The notes beneath the pieces are model-generated. The model was given only the letters and a program-made list of their open reading frames with translations, was not told where the DNA came from and did not search any database. A stretch of 64,000 nucleotides of DNA from Streptomyces sp. LUP47B (GTDB lineage: Bacteria; Actinomycetota; Actinomycetes; Streptomycetales; Streptomycetaceae), in the NCBI RefSeq assembly GCF_001746295.1, contig NZ_MJAH01000016.1, positions 44,666 through 108,665 of the forward strand. Reading direction: 5' to 3'. The stretch's first letter is position 1. Each line of letters begins with the position of its first letter. The translations under genes and the position numbers were made by a program. Shown here piece after piece: positions 31,795 to 39,853 of the stretch.

Positions 31795-32253
31795 ATGGGC
31801 AAGATTCCGAATGACAGCTGCGCCATCGCCCGCAGCCTGGGCGTGCTGGGCGAGCGCTGGACGTTTCTGATCCTGCGCGAGGCCGTGGCGGGGTCGAGCC
31901 GCTTCTCGGAGTTCCGCAGCGGACTCGGTGTGGCGCCCGACGTTCTCACCGAACGCCTGAACACACTGGTCGCACACGGCGTGATGGAGAAGGTGCCCTA
32001 CCGGGAGCCGGGGGAGCGGGCCCGCTTCTCGTACGTGCTCACGGATGCGGGCCGGGAACTCCTCGTCGTCCTGCTCGCCCTGCAGCAATGGGGCGACAAG
32101 CACCTGCCGTGGCCGGACGGGCCGAGCATCCTGCGCCAGGTCGAGGGCACCGGACGACCGGTGCGCGTCGGGTTCATCGACGACGAGGGAAACGAAGTCG
32201 ACGAAAGCTCCGTGGCGCTGATTCCGACCGCCGCCTCCTCTGGCAGGAAGTAG
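31795..32253 (+). CDS. HxlR-family winged-helix regulator
   Basis: 152 residues. The HxlR domain spans about 8-105: CAIARSLGVLGERWTFLILREA, FSEFRSGLGVAPDVLTERL and YVLTDAGRELLVVL are standard. The conserved N-terminal cysteine (C9) is present and could sense electrophiles or quinones, as in several HxlR/HypR proteins. It should repress the divergent SDR-DUF1330 gene from the inverted repeat between them. The last 45 residues are a variable tail. Confidence 0.92.
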   Translation: MGKIPNDSCAIARSLGVLGERWTFLILREAVAGSSRFSEFRSGLGVAPDVLTERLNTLVAHGVMEKVPYREPGERARFSYVLTDAGRELLVVLLALQQWGDKHLPWPDGPSILRQVEGTGRPVRVGFIDDEGNEVDESSVALIPTAASSGRK

Positions 32254-32494
32254 CGCGGTTTCCCGTTCCACGACGCGATGCCGGTGTGCAGCACGAACAG
32301 GATCCCGCACCAAGCCTGCCGGCCCGGCAGCCGCGGCCGCCCTACTTCAGCTTCGGTCCCGGCTCCGGCGGCAACGGCTCGATCAGCGACCGCAGTTCAC
32401 CCGACACGATCCACGGCCGCGGCTGTCTCTTCCCCACGACCAGACCAGCCGACAGTCACCCCATGTACGGCTTCTGTAGTACCTCTTGGTCCGG

Positions 32495-33121
32495 TCAACC
32501 TGTCGGGAGGTTCCGGCCGGGTCCCGCGCGCCGCGCACGCGACTTGCGTAGGTTGGCGACGTTGCCGCAGGTGCGCGCGTCGTGCCAGACGCCGCTGGTG
32601 TTGCGGGAGCTGTCCCAGAAGGCCACCGCGCACAGCGGGTTACGGCACAGCTTCAAGCGGCTCCACGTTCCACCGAGTTGGGCATCGTAGATTGCCAGGA
32701 GTACCCGTTGGCCGAGTGCGGGAATGCCCACCGAGCCCGGTACGACTCTCACGGTCCCGTCGGATTCGAGTCGCACGTGTGCGGCTGATTCGACGGCTGC
32801 CGGCCTGGCGTCGTCGTCGTGATTTGGGCCGTGGTCGCGCTCCGCCAACGACCGCCGTATGGCGTCACGCAGCGTCCGGAGATCGCTCAGGCCTGGGCTG
32901 TCGCCCGCGATCCCGTAGGCGTCCAGCCACCGCGCTGCGGTATCCGGCGCGTCCAGGAGGTCCGGAACATCGCCACCGGCGCTCCGGATGGACGCGGTGT
33001 TCAGCAGGTCCTGAACGATCCGCAGCTCACCGGGCGCCACCGCGACGCCGAAGCGGTCGTCGCCGTCGCTGCCTGCATGCGCGGCGCCGATGTCGGGATC
33101 ACCCTTCCCATGCTTCTCCAT
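32495..33121 (-). CDS. CGNR zinc-finger / ABATE-domain protein
   Basis: 208 residues from the ATG at 33121; an in-frame ATG at 33163 would add 14. The N-terminal ABATE domain (LLNTASIRSAGGDVPDLL, then WLDAYGI) precedes a CGNR zinc finger: KLCRNPLCAVAFWD, then TCGNVANLRK, giving C-x4-C and CGNR-like CGNV positions. Such proteins are putative stress regulators. No ribosome site precedes the ATG at 33121, but TACAGT lies about nine bases before it, so the mRNA may be leaderless. The asparagine-valine in place of CGNR's NR is slightly atypical. Confidence 0.8.
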   Translation of the reverse strand: MEKHGKGDPDIGAAHAGSDGDDRFGVAVAPGELRIVQDLLNTASIRSAGGDVPDLLDAPDTAARWLDAYGIAGDSPGLSDLRTLRDAIRRSLAERDHGPNHDDDARPAAVESAAHVRLESDGTVRVVPGSVGIPALGQRVLLAIYDAQLGGTWSRLKLCRNPLCAVAFWDSSRNTSGVWHDARTCGNVANLRKSRARRAGPGRNLPTG

Positions 33122-33197
33122 GACATAACTGTACCCATTTTGTATGCGCCATGCCGACGTCATCGTGGCTAAGAGAGGGAACGTCCAGCCCTTGTTA

Positions 33198-33211
33198 TGA
33201 CAGAAGTGTCA
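33198..33211. promoter_or_regulatory. Inverted repeat TGACA-N4-TGTCA between divergent genes
   Basis: A perfect 5-bp inverted repeat with four-base spacer, lying between the CGNR gene start and the MBL-operon start. Further half sites TTATGTCA (33221-33228) and its complement TGACATAA (33120-33127) lie on each side, suggesting a shared regulator. Confidence 0.45.
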
Positions 33212-33246
33212 GCCATACGCTTATGTCACGACGATGGAGAGGATCG

Positions 33247-33432
33247 ATGGTGATCACCTATCCGGACAGAGGGAACACCGGCCTGAGGCGGACGGTCCAT
33301 GCGCCGACGTCCGCAGCGAGCGGCGTGGTGGAGGACGGTGTCGCGATGTACTTCGCCGGCACCGCGTACGGCAAGCACCTGCCGCGGCGGGAGAACCTCG
33401 CGGCAGCCGGCGGACGGGCGGAATTCCGATGA
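33247..33432 (+). CDS. Small ORF coupled to the MBL-fold hydrolase gene
   Basis: 61 residues from an ATG seven bases after GGAGAGG, with its stop overlapping the next ATG (ATGA). The sequence (MVITYPDRGNTGLRRTV, then GVAMYFAGTAYGKHLPRRE) fits no family I know; it may be a leader peptide or the remnant of a larger oxidoreductase. Good ribosome site and coupling support translation. Confidence 0.45.
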   Translation: MVITYPDRGNTGLRRTVHAPTSAASGVVEDGVAMYFAGTAYGKHLPRRENLAAAGGRAEFR

Positions 33433-34289
33433 GCAGCACCGATCTACGCTACGAGGTCTTCGTCTCGGACATGGAGCCGGTTACGGTCGCGGCTCCGCCA
33501 CGGCCCGACGACGGGCCGTCGCTGTGGTCATCGATGTCCCACACGCTCATCTACGGGAAGAACGAGGCGCTGCTGACCGACCCGCCCGTCACACGCGGGC
33601 AGGCCGACACGCTCATCAAATGGGTGGAAAGCCACGATGTGGCGCTGCGCTACATCTATGTCACCCACGCTCACTTCGACCACTTCGCAACCACGAACTA
33701 CCTGCTCCGCCGGTTCTCCGACGTAACGGTTGTGGCGAGCGACGCGGTGCTTGCGGGCATCGCCCGCCAGACGCCCGGTGGAGTGCTGACCGGTGTCTAC
33801 AGGGACATCTTCGGCGACGCCCTTCCCGAGCCTCCGCTGACTGTCCAGGGTTCCGTGTTCCCCGCCGACGGACTGCTCCTCGACGGGCACGAGCTCATCG
33901 CGCACGAGGTCGGCCACTCCGACACCGACGACACCAGCGTGCTGCACGTGCCCTCACTGGACCTGGTCGTAGCCGGTGACGTCGTCTACAACAACGTGCA
34001 CCAGTACCTCGGAGAAGGCCGAGACGGCGGCCTGGACGCGTGGCACCGGGCCCTCGACAAGGTATCCGCTCTGAAGCCACGGTTCGTGGTCGCCAGTCAC
34101 AAGGACACCCAACGAGGAAATCCCGCATCGGACATCGAAAAAACGCGGCGCTATCTCGACGCCGGTGCCGTCGTCCTCGAGCAGTCCACGAGCCCCGCGG
34201 AATTCTTCAACGCGATGAAGCAGCGCTACCCCGAGCGTGTGAACCCGTGGGCAATCTGGCTCAGCGCCCTTCAGCTGTTTAGCGACTGA
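33429..34289 (+). CDS. MBL-fold metallo-hydrolase
   Basis: 286 residues. The metal signature HxHxDH is present as THAHFDH, with a second histidine in EVGHSDTDD, an aspartate in VVAGDVVYNN and a last histidine in VVASHKD, giving a full binuclear site of the beta-lactamase fold. The N-terminal strands (MSHTLIYGKNEALLTDPP) are typical. The long C-terminal helical part ends NPWAIWLSALQLFSD. Substrate unknown; such proteins include lactonases and ester hydrolases. It overlaps the preceding small ORF. Confidence 0.88.
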   Translation: MSSTDLRYEVFVSDMEPVTVAAPPRPDDGPSLWSSMSHTLIYGKNEALLTDPPVTRGQADTLIKWVESHDVALRYIYVTHAHFDHFATTNYLLRRFSDVTVVASDAVLAGIARQTPGGVLTGVYRDIFGDALPEPPLTVQGSVFPADGLLLDGHELIAHEVGHSDTDDTSVLHVPSLDLVVAGDVVYNNVHQYLGEGRDGGLDAWHRALDKVSALKPRFVVASHKDTQRGNPASDIEKTRRYLDAGAVVLEQSTSPAEFFNAMKQRYPERVNPWAIWLSALQLFSD

Positions 34290-34736
34290 CAGCCCACACC
34301 GGCCTGTCCATGGCAGGGCAAACCGCACTATGCCTTCGCCACGGCCTCAGCTGCAGCCGCTTCGAGTAGCCAGTCCGGGCAGGTGGCGCCGCACCGCCGC
34401 CGTGAAGGTCTCCAGTTCCTCCGGTGCGACGGTCCGGTTCAGCCGGTTCGGGTCGTCCACGGGCTTGTGGTGGGGCTGGGGCAGGCGTCCCGGAGGGGAG
34501 TCAAGAGGCTGCCGGACGGAAAACTCCGAGATCAACGGCGGGAAACCGACTGGAGATGAAGCACCGATAGGGGCCGCGATCGTGTCGCCGGACGCGGGGG
34601 GAGCGAATCGTCATCACAACGGTGCAGATCGGCATGCCGGGTGGTCGTTGCGCCATGGAGCAGGGGACAGGCCGGACAGCGAGGCTCTGAGCAGCCGCAC
34701 TGTGAAGGGTGCGGCGGACTGTGAAGGAGCTTTCAC
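34290..34736. other. Gene-free stretch upstream of hom
   Basis: No gene is well supported. A minus-strand reading at 34347-34535 (NRTVAPEELETFTAAVRRHL) looks protein-like for about 30 residues but has no plausible start and may be a relic. The promoter of the hom operon should be in the last 150 bases. Confidence 0.4.
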
Positions 34737-35825
34737 ATGGGCCGATACGATCTCGCCCTCATCGGATTCGGCGGCGTCAATCGCGCGCTTGCCGAGCTCA
34801 TATCCCAGAGCGGGGAGCGCCTGGCCAAGGAGCTGGGCTTCGCCCTGCGGGTGGTGGCGATCACCGATCTGCGGGCCGGTTCCCTGGTGGACACCGACGG
34901 CATCGATCTGGCGCCGCTGCTGGCCGCCGCGCCCGGGGAGCTGAGCTTCTCGGGCCTGCCGGGCGGAAGCGCTGATCCGCGCAACGAGTGGGTAATCCGC
35001 GAGGTCCCGGCCGACATCGTCATGGAGGCGACGTTCACCAACCCCACCGACGGCGAGCCCGCCCTCTCCCATGTGCGCTGGGCCCTGGAATCGGGCAAGC
35101 ACGTGTGCACCACCAACAAGGGACCGGTCGCACTCGCCGGCCGCGCGCTGAAGCAGCTGGCTGCCGAGCGTGGTGTCAGCTTCGAGTTCGAGGGCTCGGT
35201 ACTCAGCGGCACCCCCATCCTGCGCACCGCCGAGCGCATGTTCGCCGGCCTTCAGATCACAGGTGTCCAGGGCATCATGAACGGCACTTCGAACTACATC
35301 CTCGGCCGCCTCGAAGAGGGCATCGAGCTTTCGGCGGCCGTCGCCGAGGCCCAGGAGCTCGGGTACGCCGAAGCCGATCCCACTGCGGACATTGAGGGCC
35401 ACGACGTCCAGCTCAAGGTCATGATCCTGGCCAACGAGGTCCTCGGCGCTGACGTACGCCGCGAGGACGTCTTCTGCGAGGGCATCTTGGCGATCACCCC
35501 CCACGAGGTGCGGGACGCCGCCTCGAAGGGGCTGCGCTGGAAGCTGGTCGGCTCCGCCACCCGCCACGAGGACGGCAGCGTCGATGCCCGCGTCGCCCCG
35601 CTCGCCCTGCCCGCTCAGCACCCGCTCGCGGGGATCTCCGGCCCGGTCAACGCAGTCGCCTTCCACACCGACCTCATCGGCACCGTCACGGTCTCCGGGC
35701 CGGGCGCTGGCCGCATCGAGACCGCCTACGCCCTGCTGTCGGACATCATCGCCATCCACCAGCGCCACGCGGACGACGACACCGCCCCTACGCGTCCCGC
35801 TCTCCAGGAGACTCACCGTGTCTGA
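34737..35825 (+). CDS. hom: Homoserine dehydrogenase, short form
   Basis: 362 residues. The Rossmann start MGRYDLALIGFGGVNRAL is followed by the family core: CTTNKGPVALAGRAL with the catalytic-region Asn-Lys, FEGSVLSGTPILRT, GIMNGTSNYIL, and the signature LGYAEADPTADIEGHDVQLK. It lacks the ACT domain of feedback-regulated biosynthetic enzymes, which fits a catabolic role. It interconverts homoserine and aspartate semialdehyde. It overlaps the aldehyde dehydrogenase gene by eight bases, and a broken aspartase follows, so the operon could run from homoserine to fumarate. Confidence 0.92.
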   Translation: MGRYDLALIGFGGVNRALAELISQSGERLAKELGFALRVVAITDLRAGSLVDTDGIDLAPLLAAAPGELSFSGLPGGSADPRNEWVIREVPADIVMEATFTNPTDGEPALSHVRWALESGKHVCTTNKGPVALAGRALKQLAAERGVSFEFEGSVLSGTPILRTAERMFAGLQITGVQGIMNGTSNYILGRLEEGIELSAAVAEAQELGYAEADPTADIEGHDVQLKVMILANEVLGADVRREDVFCEGILAITPHEVRDAASKGLRWKLVGSATRHEDGSVDARVAPLALPAQHPLAGISGPVNAVAFHTDLIGTVTVSGPGAGRIETAYALLSDIIAIHQRHADDDTAPTRPALQETHRV

Positions 35826-37248
35826 CACCGCCGTGCCCCCCAGCATCGAACTCGGCACCGACACGAGGCCCGTGCACAACCCCTACACCGGCGAGGTCAT
35901 CGCCTCGGTGCCCACCGTCGACGCAGGCGCCGTCGGCAGCATCCTTCAGCAGGCCAGGTGCGGGCGCCGCACCGCGGCCGCGCTGTCCCGCGCCTCCAGG
36001 GCCGCGGTCCTGGAACGCGCCGCCCGCCTGATCCAGCGGCGCGCCGAGCCCTTCGCCCAGCTGATCGTCAGCGAGGCCGGCAAGACCATCACCCAGGCCC
36101 GCAAGGAGGTCGCCCGCGCGGTCAACACCCTGTCCCTGTCCGCGGCCGAAGCGCGGCGCAACGCCGGCGAGGTCATCCCCTTCGACTCCTACGAGGGCTC
36201 GGAGAAACGGCAGGGCTGGTTCACCCATGAACCGCTGGGCATCATCGCCGCCATCACTCCCTTCAACGACCCCCTCAACCTGGTCGCCCACAAGCTCGGC
36301 CCGGCCATCGCCGGCGGCAACGCGATCATCCTCAAACCGTCCGCGCTGACGCCGCTGTCCGCGCTGCGCCTGGTCGACACCCTCATCGAGGCCGGCCTGC
36401 CCGAGGAGATCGTCACCGTCGTCAACGGCAATGCCGACATCGGCGCCGCGATCGTCGCCGCCCCCGACGTGCGCATGGTGTCCTTCACCGGCGGATTCGC
36501 CACTGGCGAGGCCATCTCCCGCACGGCCGGCCTGAAAAAGCTCGCCATGGACCTGGGCGGCAACGCCCCGGTCATCGTCATGGACGACGCCGACCTCGAC
36601 GAGGCCGTGGCCTCCTGTGTCTCCGGCGCGTTCTGGGCCGCGGGCCAGAACTGCATCGGCACCCAGCGGATCCTGATCGCCCACGAGGTCTACGAGCCCT
36701 TCCGCGACGCCTTCGTCGCCCGCACCAAACTGCTGCGCGTCGGCGACCCCCTCGACGAGCGCACCGACATCGGCCCCATGATCACCCAGGAGGCCGCGGC
36801 CGCCACCCGGGCCAAGGTCGACACGGCGGTGGCCGAGGGCGCGGTGCTGCTGTGCGGCAACCACACCACCGGCTCCCTGTACGCGCCGACCGTCCTGGAA
36901 GACGTCCCGGCCACCTGCTCGATCTGGCAGGAGGAGGTGTTCGCCCCGGTCGTCGTCCTGCAGCCGTTCGCGTCCTTCGAGGACGCCATCGAGCGGGCCA
37001 ACGCCATCGACTACAGCCTCCACGCGGCCATCTTCACCTCGCGCCTGGACCGCGCCCTGAACGCGGCCCGGCTGCTGGAAGCCGGCGGAGTCATGATCAA
37101 CGACTCGTCCGACTACCGCTTCGACGCCATGCCGTTCGGCGGATTCAAGTACGGCAGCATGGGCCGCGAAGGCGTGCGCTTCGCCTTCGAGGAGATGACC
37201 CAGCCCAAGGTCGTCTGCGTCAACCACATCAGTGAGGTGGTCCAATGA
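35818..37248 (+). CDS. Aldehyde dehydrogenase, possible aspartate-semialdehyde oxidiser
   Basis: 476 residues from a GTG inside the end of hom, with CAGGAG nine bases upstream. ALDH motifs are in order: ITPFNDPLNLVAHKLGPAIA, KPSALTPLSAL, FTGGFATG, the active-site AGQNCIG cysteine, and EEVFAPVVVLQPF. The general-base motif ELGG reads DLGG (MDLGGNAP), a Glu-to-Asp change. It is closest in feel to lactaldehyde/succinate-semialdehyde-type enzymes. Coupling to hom suggests that it oxidises aspartate semialdehyde to aspartate, which is inference. Confidence 0.85.
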   Translation: MSDTAVPPSIELGTDTRPVHNPYTGEVIASVPTVDAGAVGSILQQARCGRRTAAALSRASRAAVLERAARLIQRRAEPFAQLIVSEAGKTITQARKEVARAVNTLSLSAAEARRNAGEVIPFDSYEGSEKRQGWFTHEPLGIIAAITPFNDPLNLVAHKLGPAIAGGNAIILKPSALTPLSALRLVDTLIEAGLPEEIVTVVNGNADIGAAIVAAPDVRMVSFTGGFATGEAISRTAGLKKLAMDLGGNAPVIVMDDADLDEAVASCVSGAFWAAGQNCIGTQRILIAHEVYEPFRDAFVARTKLLRVGDPLDERTDIGPMITQEAAAATRAKVDTAVAEGAVLLCGNHTTGSLYAPTVLEDVPATCSIWQEEVFAPVVVLQPFASFEDAIERANAIDYSLHAAIFTSRLDRALNAARLLEAGGVMINDSSDYRFDAMPFGGFKYGSMGREGVRFAFEEMTQPKVVCVNHISEVVQ

Positions 37249-37550
37249 CCGCCTTCCGCGACGAGCGCGACTTTCTGGACAGTGGCGCGACCTGCAGGAG
37301 CGGTTCGGACCATGGAAGACCGGTTACTGCGAGGAAGCACCTGGCCTGCAGGCCGCCCTATCAGTGGGCTCGGCGACTGCCCTGACCCCGCACATCGCGG
37401 CCGCCGCCTGGGTTGTGAAGAGGCCCTCGCGACGGAACGGACGTGGTGGACCTCGTGGTCCAGGGCGGGCTGCTCGGCCGGGAGCAGGCCACCGCGCTGC
37501 TCACCCCGCTGCCACCGGACCCTGCTCTTCTCGCGGGCGGTTGACCACCC
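37245..37550 (+). pseudogene. Shredded aspartase gene with transposase scrap
   Basis: An ATGA start overlaps the aldehyde dehydrogenase stop and reads RDERDFL, like an aspartase N-terminus. From about 37270 the reading becomes GQWRDLQERFGPWKTGY, a fragment of an IS5-type transposase. Then ATALTPHIAAAAWVVK, EEALATE and VVDLVVQGGLLGREQATALL follow in three frames; this is the C-terminus of the aspartate ammonia-lyase/fumarase family. An insertion followed by deletion and frameshifts best explains it. The last 50 bases run under the convergent Lrp gene. Confidence 0.7.
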
Positions 37551-37962
37551 TGGACAGGGTGAGCGCCGTGACCGTGTCCCGTACGCCGGGCATCTGGGCG
37601 ATGTCCTCCCAGATGCCCCGGATGCGTTCCAGCGAGGCCGCCTCCAGGCGCACCATGATGTCGAAGTCGCCGCTGAGGATCTCGCAGATGACGACCTCCG
37701 GAATGCGCTTGAGCGCGGCCAGGACATCACCACCGCGCATACGGTCCTGGCGGTAGACGAGTACGAGCGCGGAGACGACATCACCGGTGTCGCCACCGGC
37801 GCGGACGATGGTGTAGCCGGCGATGTGGCCCTGGCGCTCCAGCCGTTCGATGCGCTGGCGCACCGCGTTGCGGGACAGCAGCACTTTGCTGGCCAGTTCG
37901 GAATGCGAGATGCGGGCGTTGCGGGTCAGCTCGGCGATGATCTTTTCGTCGATGGCGTCCAC
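37501..37962 (-). CDS. Lrp/AsnC-family regulator
   Basis: 153 residues from a GTG with AAGGAGA about eight bases upstream; a longer frame exists but lacks such a site. The AsnC helix-turn-helix (IIAELTRNARISHSELA, then LSRNAVRQRIERLERQG) is followed by a RAM/AsnC ligand domain (LVYRQDRMRGGDVLAALK, then CEILSGDFDIMVRL). These regulators bind amino acids, and the neighbouring hom-aldehyde dehydrogenase-aspartase genes make homoserine or aspartate a natural effector. It is convergent with that operon and shares its last bases with the aspartase relic. Confidence 0.9.
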   Translation of the reverse strand: MDAIDEKIIAELTRNARISHSELASKVLLSRNAVRQRIERLERQGHIAGYTIVRAGGDTGDVVSALVLVYRQDRMRGGDVLAALKRIPEVVICEILSGDFDIMVRLEAASLERIRGIWEDIAQMPGVRDTVTALTLSRVVNRPREEQGPVAAG

Positions 37963-38146
37963 GGTGGACCGTCTCCTTCGCGAATCGGACGAGGTTGCAA
38001 ACCCCCACGGCACGCGGAGCGCAGGCGTGCCACAGACCGTGATGCGGCGCGGCGGCGACACCCGTCCGAGGTCGTTCCGGCTCGGCGGGGAGCTGGTGCT
38101 TTGGAAGGCCCGACCTTACTAACTTCGGCGTCTTGGGGCTGAGCAG

Positions 38147-38180
38147 GCGGTGGGTTCCGCGCTACCGGGGAACCCACCGC
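38147..38180. terminator. 12-bp hairpin between the Lrp gene and the prolyl oligopeptidase relic
   Basis: Perfect stem 38147-38158 with 38169-38180 and a 10-nt loop, followed by a run of C. It may be a terminator left from a lost gene or an operator. Confidence 0.45.
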
Positions 38181-38189
38181 GATCCCCCC

Positions 38190-38400
38190 CCCCATCGCCG
38201 GGCCTATCCTGCCGCTGACCGCCTGCCGGTCGCTGACGAGCTGCACGGCCAGCGCGTTCCTGACCCCTACCGGTGGCTGGAGGCCGACGAGGACGAGGCA
38301 TGTGAGAGGTGGCTGGCAGAACAGGACCGGTTGTTCGCCGCGCACGCACGGTCCTGGTCCAAACGACGAGCGCCCGGCGAACGTCATGGCAGCGGCGCAA
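38190..38400 (+). pseudogene. Prolyl oligopeptidase N-terminal fragment
   Basis: The plus-strand reading AYPAADRLPVADELHGQRVP, then DPYRWLEADEDEACERWLAE and QDRLFAAHARSW is the opening of S9A prolyl oligopeptidases (the Pro-Tyr-Arg-Trp-Leu-Glu block is diagnostic). After about 70 codons homology ends; the propeller and the catalytic domain are absent. A deletion joined it to the muconate cycloisomerase relic. Confidence 0.75.
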
Positions 38401-38482
38401 GTCAACCTCCGATGAAGCGCCCACCCGGCACCCGGACGCAGCCGTAGTGCAGGCAAGACGATGTCGGCCCACCGACCGGGCA

Positions 38483-39648
38483 CTAGCGGGCCTTGCGAAA
38501 GTTATGAAGCCGCAGGTCAAGGGACGGTTGCGGGCTTGCCGGGGTTGAGTGGCGTTCGTGTTTCGCCACCTTGTCCTCGTCGATGGTGATCCCGAATCCC
38601 GGCACGGAGGGGAGGAGGAGTTCGCCGGTCCTCGTACGTCACGGGTTCCGCGGCGATGTCGTCGTTCAGCAGGAGGGGGCCGAACAGCTCCGTGCCGAAG
38701 AGGACGGCAGGCAAGGCGCAGAACAGGTGGGCCGAGGCGGTGGTGCCGAGCGAGGTTCGATCGTGGTGCCGCCGTAGCAGTCGATGCCTGCGGCCTCGGC
38801 GATGGCGGCGATGCGTCGGGGCCCTGACAGGCCGCCGCTCTTGCCGATCTTCAGGGCGGGTACGTCGGCCGCCTGCACGATGGCCAGGCGCAGGGCGTCC
38901 GCCGGTGTCCACAGCGATTCGTCCGCCATGATCGCGGCGCTTGATCGCTCCCGCAGCCGTGCGAGACCGCCGACTTGCTCCGCCGGAAGCGGCTGTTCGA
39001 CCAGGTGGACACCTGCCTCGGCCAGCGCGGGAAGCCAGCGGCGGGCGGTGCACTCGTCCCACGCTCCGTTCAGGCCCACCGCGAGCGGAGCCGCTCCCTC
39101 GAGTGCATCGGCGATCGCGGTCACTCGTGCCACGTCGGCCGGCGCGGCCATGGCACCCATCTTGAGCTTGAAGGATGTGTGGCGCCCTTCCGCCAGGATG
39201 CGGGCGGTCTCTTCGACCACGGCCGCGCGGGCTCGGTCCCGAGCGCCCAGGTCACCGGCAGGCGATCACGCTGGGCTCCGCCGAGAACTTGGTGCACCGG
39301 CACGTTCAGCGTCCGCCCGGCGGCGTCCCACACCGCCATCTCGACACCGGCCCGGGCGAACGGCGCCCCTTGGACGAGCCGTTCGAGCCGTCGGGCGAGG
39401 GCCTCGGGCCATAGCACGTCCTGGCCGACGACTAGGTGCGCGAGGTGCCGCTCCACGAGCGCCGCCATGCCCTCGACCGACTCCCCGCCTCACCAGGGGC
39501 CTCCCGGTACGACGCCCTCTCCCCAGCCGACGATGCCGTCCTCGGTCACGAGCCGGATCAACAGCACGCCTTGCCTGTTCATCGTCGCGACCGAGAACTT
39601 GTGCGGCCGCACCAGCGGGATGTCGATGAGCCGGGTCTCCAGTGCCAC
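38483..39648 (-). pseudogene. Muconate cycloisomerase-like gene with several frameshifts
   Basis: Four frames must be joined on the minus strand to recover an enolase-superfamily protein of normal length, about 385 codons. They read ETRLIDIPLVRPHKFSVATM, then LVVGQDVLWPEALARRLERL and FARAGVEMAVWDAAGRTLNV, then SFKLKMGAMA with the catalytic Lys-x-Lys, ADESLWTP, KIGKSGGLSGPRR, then ASAHLFCALPAVLFG and GFGITIDEDKV. Breaks lie near 39490, 39225, 38750 and 38640. This many lesions cannot be sequencing noise alone, so the gene is dead. Confidence 0.8.
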
Positions 39649-39853
39649 GTGACCTGGGGCATCGACCTGGCCGACGGCGGATCCGCCCTGGCCATCGCCA
39701 TCCACGCCCTCGGCCCGCTTTGGGCCGCGCCGAGCCGCTGGGGAGGAGTCGATCACGCCCGCAAACAGTCCAGCTTCTTCGCGACCCGCAGTTACCTCAG
39801 CAGTACCAGGTGCAACTCCTCTCACACGCCGGCCTCGTTCCATGAGGCTGATC

